11,182 bases of DNA from contig CAZILN010000061.1 in assembly GCA_964540005.1 (NCBI GenBank), positions 1 to 11,182 of the forward strand. Reading direction: 5' to 3'. Positions 6,900 through 11,182 of the stretch are shown here, piece by piece. Both the position numbers and the translations under genes were made by a program. Origin of the DNA: CAZILN01 sp964540005 (lineage in GTDB: Bacteria > Bacteroidota > Bacteroidia > Bacteroidales > SM23-62). Under the pieces are notes generated by a model, which saw only the letters and a list, made by a program, of their open reading frames with translations, had not been told where the DNA came from and ran no database searches. Within the stretch, counting starts at the first letter, position 1, and each line of letters opens with the position of its first letter.

Positions 6900-6932
6900 C
6901 AAAAGTAATGAAATTAAAATATATTTCCCCAA
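6900..6932 (-). promoter_or_regulatory. Putative Bacteroidota promoter of the SPOR lipoprotein gene
   Basis: On the minus strand the -7 box is TACTTTTG (6900-6907) and a TTG lies at 6930-6932, 22 bp upstream, within the usual Bacteroidota spacing. The box is 48 nt from the ATG at 6851. Confidence 0.5.
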
Positions 6933-6940
6933 TTATTTAT

Positions 6941-6961
6941 TGTTGACAAGTTGTCGCAACA
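6941..6961. repeat. Imperfect dyad in the divergent intergenic region
   Basis: TGTTG (6941-6945) and CAACA (6957-6961) enclose a second inverted pair, ACAA/TTGT (6946-6949 and 6951-6954). The 218-bp gap lies between two divergent genes, so an operator is possible. No regulator gene is nearby and the arms are short. Confidence 0.28.
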
Positions 6962-7069
6962 GTAAAATAATGAATTTCTTTCCAGAGGGACTCAGCTCCG
7001 GTGATTAAAAGGAATATCTGTAAAAAATCAGTTACTTTGTTTCACCAGTTGAACAAATAAATTTTGATT

Positions 7070-8068
7070 ATGGCAGATATAAGTTGCAACTACCTGGGAC
7101 TGGATCTGAGTTCCCCGGTAATCGTGGGGAGTTCCGGACTTACAGATAATGCTCTGAATATCAAGAAATATGATCAGTATGGAGCAGGAGCTGTTGTTTT
7201 AAAATCGCTCTTTGAAGAGGAGATCATGCTTGAGAAACAGGCAGGTATCAACCGGATGAGTTCGGGGAGTTCACTTTATCCTGAAGCTGTTGATTATTAC
7301 GAATATGAAGACGCCCCCCGGGAAAGTACCTCGGAGTACCTTAACCTGATAAGAATGTTGAAAAAAGACATTAAAATACCTGTTATTGCCAGTATCAACT
7401 GCCAGACCGCCGAACAATGGACATGGTTCCCAAAAGAAGTAGAATCTGCGGGGGCTGACGCACTGGAACTGAACCTGTTCATACTCCCGACTGATCTTAA
7501 CAGGGACGCTGCAGCTGTTGAAAAAGTATATTTTGACATCATCCGGACCGTCAGATCAGTTATAAATATTCCCCTGGCCATAAAGATCAGTTTCTATCAT
7601 TCCAACCTGGCCCAGTTTATAGTGAGATTATCCGAATCAGGAGTCAACGGGATTGTATTGTTCAACCGTTTTTACAGTCCGGATTTCGATATAGATGAAA
7701 TGACTGCCACTTCCGGGTTTATCCTTAGTAATCCGGGGGACCTGGCGCTTTCGCTCCGGTGGATAGCCATAATGTCAGACAAGGTAGGCTGCGACCTGGC
7801 TGCTTCAACCGGGGTGCATGATGGCACGGCCCTTATTAAACAATTGCTGGCCGGGGCCAATGCTGTTCAGGTAACTTCTGCACTATATAAGAACGGGGTG
7901 GAATATATCGGGCAGCTGCATAATGATCTGAGAGACTGGATGACACGGCATCAGTTCAGTTCAATTTCGTCCTTCAGGGGAAAAATGAACCAATCCAGTA
8001 TTGAAAATCCTGCAGCTTATGAACGGGTGCAGTTCATGAAGTATTTCAGGGGTTACAAAGCTGAATAA
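7070..8068 (+). CDS. Dihydroorotate dehydrogenase-like flavoprotein
   Basis: FMN-binding TIM-barrel protein of the family annotated as dihydroorotate dehydrogenase-like; the true substrate is unknown. It has 332 residues. Visible elements are LSSPVIVGSSGLTDN (13-27), VLKSLFEEEI (43-52; K45 fits the FMN-contact Lys), ASINCQTAEQW (107-117), LELNLFILPTDLNRD (132-146), AIKISFY (170-176), LFNR (197-200) and the FMN-phosphate region ASTGVHDG (245-252) with AGANAVQVTSALYKNG (261-276). True class 1 DHODs have a catalytic Cys in NLSCPN; here the same place reads NLFILP, so dihydroorotate oxidation by the usual route is doubtful. The ATG at 7070 is preferred over TTG at 7064. The next gene starts 15 bp after its stop, indicating an operon. 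Confidence 0.88.
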   Translation: MADISCNYLGLDLSSPVIVGSSGLTDNALNIKKYDQYGAGAVVLKSLFEEEIMLEKQAGINRMSSGSSLYPEAVDYYEYEDAPRESTSEYLNLIRMLKKDIKIPVIASINCQTAEQWTWFPKEVESAGADALELNLFILPTDLNRDAAAVEKVYFDIIRTVRSVINIPLAIKISFYHSNLAQFIVRLSESGVNGIVLFNRFYSPDFDIDEMTATSGFILSNPGDLALSLRWIAIMSDKVGCDLAASTGVHDGTALIKQLLAGANAVQVTSALYKNGVEYIGQLHNDLRDWMTRHQFSSISSFRGKMNQSSIENPAAYERVQFMKYFRGYKAE

Positions 8069-8083
8069 ATCATCTATTTGTCT

Positions 8084-8755
8084 ATGGATCTTATTACTGA
8101 TGAGTTCCGGAATGCCCTCAGGGATTATGCTTACCTGATCAACCGGTCCTACCCGAAAAGGAATATCCTTAAACTTGTTGGTGACAGATACCAGCTGACC
8201 CGTATGCAACGGCTTCTTCTGAACCGCGGGATCTTCAGACAGGGTGATATTGAACTCAGGACCAGTAAAAGAGTCAGTGCTATAAATGAACCTAAGGTAT
8301 ATATAGATGCCCTCAATGTATTATTCACCATTGGTAATTACCTTCTGGGGAGGATAGTCTTTATCAGTAATGACGGATTCCTGCGGGATGGAGGTGAAAT
8401 TACCGGTAAACTGCACCAGGACGAATCATTTGTAAGGGCAGTTGATCTCCTTTTGATATACCTCAGCACCTGTCCTGAGCAGGAATATATATTTCTAATT
8501 GACGAACCCGTCAAGGGGAGCACTGAAGTACATCAACTGCTGATTTCCATGATCAGTGAATACAATATTAAAGGTACTGCTTCTATCGTGACCGATCCGG
8601 ATGATGTCTTAATTAAAATGAGTGAGGGCCTGATCGCAACATCCGATTCAGAAATTATAGAACAGTCAGACCTTAAAGTAATCGACCTGGCCTATGAGGT
8701 GCTAACCGGCAATTTTCAGCCTGATTTTATCAACCTGGCGGATCTGCTGATTTAA
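8084..8755 (+). CDS. DUF434 domain-containing protein, possible PIN/NYN-like fold
   Basis: Conserved protein of unknown function, 223 residues, no signal peptide or membrane segment. Residues 5-55 are the basic helical DUF434-type region (DEFRNALRDYAYLINRSYPK, then LVGDRYQLTRMQRLLLNRGI at 31-50). The rest resembles the domain usually paired with it: YIDALNVLFTIGNYLLGR (73-90), FISNDGFLRDGGE (93-105), IFLIDEPVKGSTEV (136-149), SIVTDPDDVL (167-176) and LIATSDSEII (183-192). Acidic residues at the ends of successive beta strands (D75, D97, D140, D171/D174, D188) are arranged as in PIN/NYN nucleases; this is my inference, not an established assignment. The ATG at 8084 is preferred over TTG at 8078. 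It is coupled to the upstream flavoprotein. Confidence 0.8.
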   Translation: MDLITDEFRNALRDYAYLINRSYPKRNILKLVGDRYQLTRMQRLLLNRGIFRQGDIELRTSKRVSAINEPKVYIDALNVLFTIGNYLLGRIVFISNDGFLRDGGEITGKLHQDESFVRAVDLLLIYLSTCPEQEYIFLIDEPVKGSTEVHQLLISMISEYNIKGTASIVTDPDDVLIKMSEGLIATSDSEIIEQSDLKVIDLAYEVLTGNFQPDFINLADLLI

Positions 8756-8792
8756 AGATCTGTTAAAATACCCGCACAGGGATACCCGTATG

Positions 8793-9374
8793 TTACTGTA
8801 CAAGATCACCTGCCCCCTCGGGCATCCAGTGAGAATCTTTTCCTTCCCATTTTATGGTACATCCTATGGGATTCGTGCGGGGTACCGAGATTTCCTTTCC
8901 CGAAGTAAGTTCAACCAGGGTCCTGTCCAGGTCGTTCACCGAAATTGAAAGGGAATCTTTCGGACTATCGGTATTCCTGCCGGTATAAACCAGCTCACGG
9001 TTTTCATTAAAGATGAATATATGAGGGGTGCGAAGAGCCCCGTATGCCCTGGCAACATCCTGTGATCGGTCATAGAGGTAAAGCCATGGGAAGCTGTACT
9101 GCTCCATCCTTTTTACCATATTATCAAAACTGTCTGAAGGATGGGTATTTGGACTGTTGGAATTGATCCCGATAAAGCGGACTCCTTTCCCGGCAAACTT
9201 ATCAGCGGTCTTCCTGGTTTCTTCATCAGAACCGATCACATAGGGACAGTGGTTACATGTAAAAAAGACCACCAGGTACTTATCATCAAAATCTGTCAGT
9301 TTATAGGTTTTTCCGTCTGTTGCAGGTAATTCAAAATGAGGAGCTTTTTCTCCAGTCTGTAAGGTAAATGCCAT
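8793..9374 (-). CDS. Thioredoxin-fold protein (AhpC/TSA-like, CxxC)
   Basis: Cytoplasmic thioredoxin-family protein, 193 residues, probably a thiol-disulfide oxidoreductase or peroxiredoxin-like protein; no specific partner is evident. Residues 6-25 (QTGEKAPHFELPATDGKTYK) are the AhpC/TSA-type entry. The active-site motif is FFTCNHCPYV (37-46), with C40 and C43 forming CxxC and the Pro following. RTPHIF (115-120) carries the cis-Pro opposite the active site. A third conserved-looking cysteine lies in GCTIKW (171-176), usual for this subfamily. A longer frame reaches 9437, but the start at 9374 has AGGAG 6 nt upstream and begins at the domain. It is convergent with the DUF434 gene (37-bp gap, no clear terminator). 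Confidence 0.9.
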   Translation of the reverse strand: MAFTLQTGEKAPHFELPATDGKTYKLTDFDDKYLVVFFTCNHCPYVIGSDEETRKTADKFAGKGVRFIGINSNSPNTHPSDSFDNMVKRMEQYSFPWLYLYDRSQDVARAYGALRTPHIFIFNENRELVYTGRNTDSPKDSLSISVNDLDRTLVELTSGKEISVPRTNPIGCTIKWEGKDSHWMPEGAGDLVQ

Positions 9375-9380
9375 GATTGA

Positions 9381-9385
9381 CTCCT
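9381..9385 (-). promoter_or_regulatory. Shine-Dalgarno site that decides the thioredoxin-like start
   Basis: AGGAG on the minus strand, 6 nt before the ATG at 9374. It is the clearest ribosome-binding site in the window, where most genes have none, and it rules out the upstream start at 9437. Confidence 0.7.
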
Positions 9386-9406
9386 GTGTTAGTAAATAAT
9401 CAGATA

Positions 9407-9437
9407 CAAAATTATTTAAAATTATTCTAAATAACAA
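9407..9437 (-). promoter_or_regulatory. Putative Bacteroidota promoter of the thioredoxin-like gene
   Basis: On the minus strand the -7 box is TAATTTTG (9407-9414), with TTG at 9435-9437, 20 bp upstream. This is the best spaced promoter match in the window. The predicted leader is about 25 nt and contains the AGGAG site. Confidence 0.6.
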
Positions 9438-9491
9438 GTTTTCACCTCAATCCTGCTGCCTGGTTCTGACCTGTACCCTTATGCCGGGTTT

Positions 9492-10691
9492 TCAGATGAG
9501 CTCCAGCTCAGACAGGCATGATTTGATCCTCTTCCAGGTTCTATCTATGTCATTGTCCAGTCCCACTGAGAACCGTGTCAGTCCAATGCTCAGTCCCATC
9601 TCTTTCTGGATCTCTACCGGGATCTCGGAGGATGTGCTTTTCCCGGAACAGCTGAAAAGTGTTTTAAAGTAGCCCAGGCTAACGGCCAGGTATCCCACAT
9701 CCCTTTCCTGCATCAGCTGCATCAGTTCATTAGATTTCTCCTGGGTCCCTACATCAACAGCCAGCATGCCACCGGCTCCGAATTCACTGTTACAGAGCTT
9801 ATTATACAATTCATGATCCTTATGGGACGTCAATCCCGGATATATGACATTAAGTCCCGCCTCCTCGAATTTGTTTGCCAGGTACAGGGCATTATGGCTG
9901 TGCTGTTTCATCCTGATATGAAGGGTATGCAGGTTTTTAAGAATGGAGGATGACCTCATGGGATCGAGCACGGGCCCGAGTAACATGGCAGTCCCGGTAT
10001 TCACATCAGACAGGGAATTAATGAAATCTGCCGAACCGCAGATTGCCCCGGCCACACAATCATTTTTACCGTTGACAAATTTTGTCATACTGTAAACAAC
10101 AATATCAGCTCCAAGTGCTGCAGGAGATATCAGCATGGGGCTGAAAGTATTGTCTACCAGCAGCTTGACAGAATGTTCGTGGGCAATATCTGCCAGGGAG
10201 GGTATATCGGAGACCTGTAACAGCGGGTTGGTCAGGCTTTCTGTATAGATCAGCTTTGTGTTGGGCCTCATGGCCTTTTTTACACTTTCCAGGTCGCTGA
10301 TATTGACAAAACTAACCTCAATGTTGAATTTGGGCAGGTAATTTTTTAGAAAGGCAAATGTACCGCCATAGGTTGTCACACTGGTAATAATATGATCACC
10401 GGTATTACAAAGCTGCAGTATGGAACAGGTGATAGCAGCCATTCCTGAGGCGGTGATCCATCCTGATTCAGTTCCCTCCATGGCGGCCATGGCATCGGCC
10501 AGGTATTTATTGCTGGGATTCCAATGCCTGGAATACAGGAAACAACCTTCTGTTTCCCCATGGAAGGTATCTTCCATAGTATCAGCTTGCATAAAGGTAT
10601 AGGTAGAAGAGTCTGTAATGGAAGGATTTACTCCACCAAATTCTCCGAACTGATGAAGGTCCTGTATTTTTCCGGGAGGATCAGCTTTCAT
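9492..10691 (-). CDS. PLP-dependent trans-sulfuration enzyme (cystathionine/methionine gamma-lyase family)
   Basis: Fold-type I PLP enzyme of the Cys/Met metabolism family, acting on a sulfur amino acid such as methionine, cystathionine or O-acylhomoserine; cytoplasmic tetramer in the family. It has 399 residues, full length. Motifs are YSRHWNPSN (53-61, the Arg contacts PLP phosphate of a neighbouring subunit), ASGMAAI (81-87), TTYGGTFAFL (106-115), ESLTNPLLQV (151-160), VDNTF (179-183, D180 binding the PLP ring nitrogen), YSMTKFVNGKND (200-211, K204 the Schiff-base lysine) and GLTRFSVG (370-377, R373 binding substrate carboxylate). TYGGTFAFL resembles methionine gamma-lyase, but the Cys of its YGCT is Gly here, so the exact reaction is open. 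It lies 117 bp upstream of the thioredoxin-like gene, which has its own promoter. Confidence 0.9.
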   Translation of the reverse strand: MKADPPGKIQDLHQFGEFGGVNPSITDSSTYTFMQADTMEDTFHGETEGCFLYSRHWNPSNKYLADAMAAMEGTESGWITASGMAAITCSILQLCNTGDHIITSVTTYGGTFAFLKNYLPKFNIEVSFVNISDLESVKKAMRPNTKLIYTESLTNPLLQVSDIPSLADIAHEHSVKLLVDNTFSPMLISPAALGADIVVYSMTKFVNGKNDCVAGAICGSADFINSLSDVNTGTAMLLGPVLDPMRSSSILKNLHTLHIRMKQHSHNALYLANKFEEAGLNVIYPGLTSHKDHELYNKLCNSEFGAGGMLAVDVGTQEKSNELMQLMQERDVGYLAVSLGYFKTLFSCSGKSTSSEIPVEIQKEMGLSIGLTRFSVGLDNDIDRTWKRIKSCLSELELI

Positions 10692-10859
10692 TTTTATTGG
10701 TTTAAGTTAGTATTCAGCATCAATTGTGAAAAGTTAGTAAATTCTGACTTAAAATTTTTCCTGTTTTCAGGCATATTATAAATCAGGATAATTGAGACAC
10801 CTTACGGCAATAAGGAATTTCAGTTCAGGGAACGGGATATTCACTTAACGATAACAAAG

Positions 10860-10890
10860 GGGCATAATGTAAGGCAACCTCAATATGCCC
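10860..10890. repeat. Inverted repeat in the gap between GH3 and the PLP enzyme
   Basis: GGGCATA (10860-10866) and TATGCCC (10884-10890) form a 7-bp stem with a 17-nt loop containing a further AGG/CCT pair. No strong T-tract follows on either strand. It may help end GH3 transcription. I see no gene or exact -7 box in the rest of the 276-bp gap. Confidence 0.35.
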
Positions 10891-10967
10891 GTGCACCTCT
10901 ATTGTAAAGGAGCTTAAGCAGAGAACAGAAATACATGGATGCTGCCTCCCAGTTGATGGAAGAATAA

Positions 10968-11182
10968 TTATTCCTTTTTGTATTTCTCATTTCGCTGATC
11001 CTGGATAACACCACTCCAGTTCAGGCCGAAGCTGAAATCATATGTGTTTCCTTCTGAATCCACATAGGGGATCATATCAAACGGCACATCCTCCATCTGG
11101 GTTTCAACGGTTGTCATGTCTGCAGGCATCTGCAGGGGTAACAGACCTGATGGTTCTGCTGTTCCTGATACCACATCTAGAA
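10968..11182 (-). CDS. Glycoside hydrolase family 3 C-terminal fragment (partial, N-terminus beyond window)
   Basis: The last 70 residues of a protein whose start lies beyond the right edge; the frame is open to the edge and ends at a TAA at 10968. The sequence includes SGTAEPSGLLPLQMPADM, then DVPFDMIPYVDSEGNTYDFSFGLNWSGVI broken across residues about 29-57, which resembles the C-terminal end of Bacteroidota GH3 beta-glucosidase-like enzymes, where FGLNWSGVI closes the last domain. Such enzymes hydrolyse terminal beta-linked sugars, usually in the periplasm, but the signal peptide and catalytic residues are not in view. The family call rests on resemblance of this tail only. Confidence 0.7.
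   Translation of the reverse strand, partial: LDVVSGTAEPSGLLPLQMPADMTTVETQMEDVPFDMIPYVDSEGNTYDFSFGLNWSGVIQDQRNEKYKKE

Noticed and set aside
7033..7039. TACTTTG as the -7 box of the flavoprotein gene
   Set aside because: It misses the TAnnTTTG consensus by one base of spacing and has no -33 partner at the right distance.
10524..10781. Plus-strand open frame of 85 codons running into the intergenic gap
   Set aside because: It mostly overlaps the 5' end of the PLP enzyme gene in antisense, with no recognisable motif or promoter.

Overview
The window looks like ordinary chromosome from a member of the Bacteroidota, probably a Bacteroidales-like lineage (the phylum is firm, the order is a guess). 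The evidence is: ribosomal protein S16 with a long acidic C-terminal extension; several upstream boxes matching the Bacteroidota -7 consensus TAnnTTTG; few Shine-Dalgarno sites; and close matches to typical Bacteroidota versions of DapD, TsaC and a glycoside hydrolase family 3 C-terminus. I see no phage, insertion sequence, CRISPR array, tRNA or rRNA.

Layout, left to right. At 1-661 (minus) is rpsP, cut by the left edge inside a tandem repeat that encodes its tail. At 794-2496 (minus) a GT4-type glycosyltransferase and the tRNA t6A enzyme TsaC form a likely two-gene unit. At 2586-4891 (minus) come yidD, a putative manganese/heavy-metal exporter with an internal duplication, and dapD, all in the same direction. 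At 5084-6283 (plus) is a phosphofructokinase with the residue pair that marks pyrophosphate-dependent enzymes. A very strong bidirectional hairpin (6291-6341) separates it from a convergent SPOR-domain lipoprotein (6366-6851, minus). At 7070-8755 (plus) is a two-gene unit: a dihydroorotate-dehydrogenase-like flavoprotein lacking the usual catalytic cysteine, and a DUF434 protein that may carry a PIN/NYN-like fold. At 8793-10691 (minus) are a thioredoxin-fold protein and a PLP enzyme of the cystathionine/methionine gamma-lyase family. At the right edge is the C-terminal end of a GH3 glycosidase (minus).

Most of this is housekeeping: translation (rpsP, tsaC), lysine/peptidoglycan precursor synthesis (dapD), glycolysis (PFK), sulfur amino acid metabolism, membrane protein insertion (yidD) and envelope (SPOR lipoprotein, glycosyltransferase). 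The least explained part is the flavoprotein/DUF434 pair. I found no convincing complete new system. The best leads are that pair, the duplicated metal transporter, and the repeat-built S16 tail.
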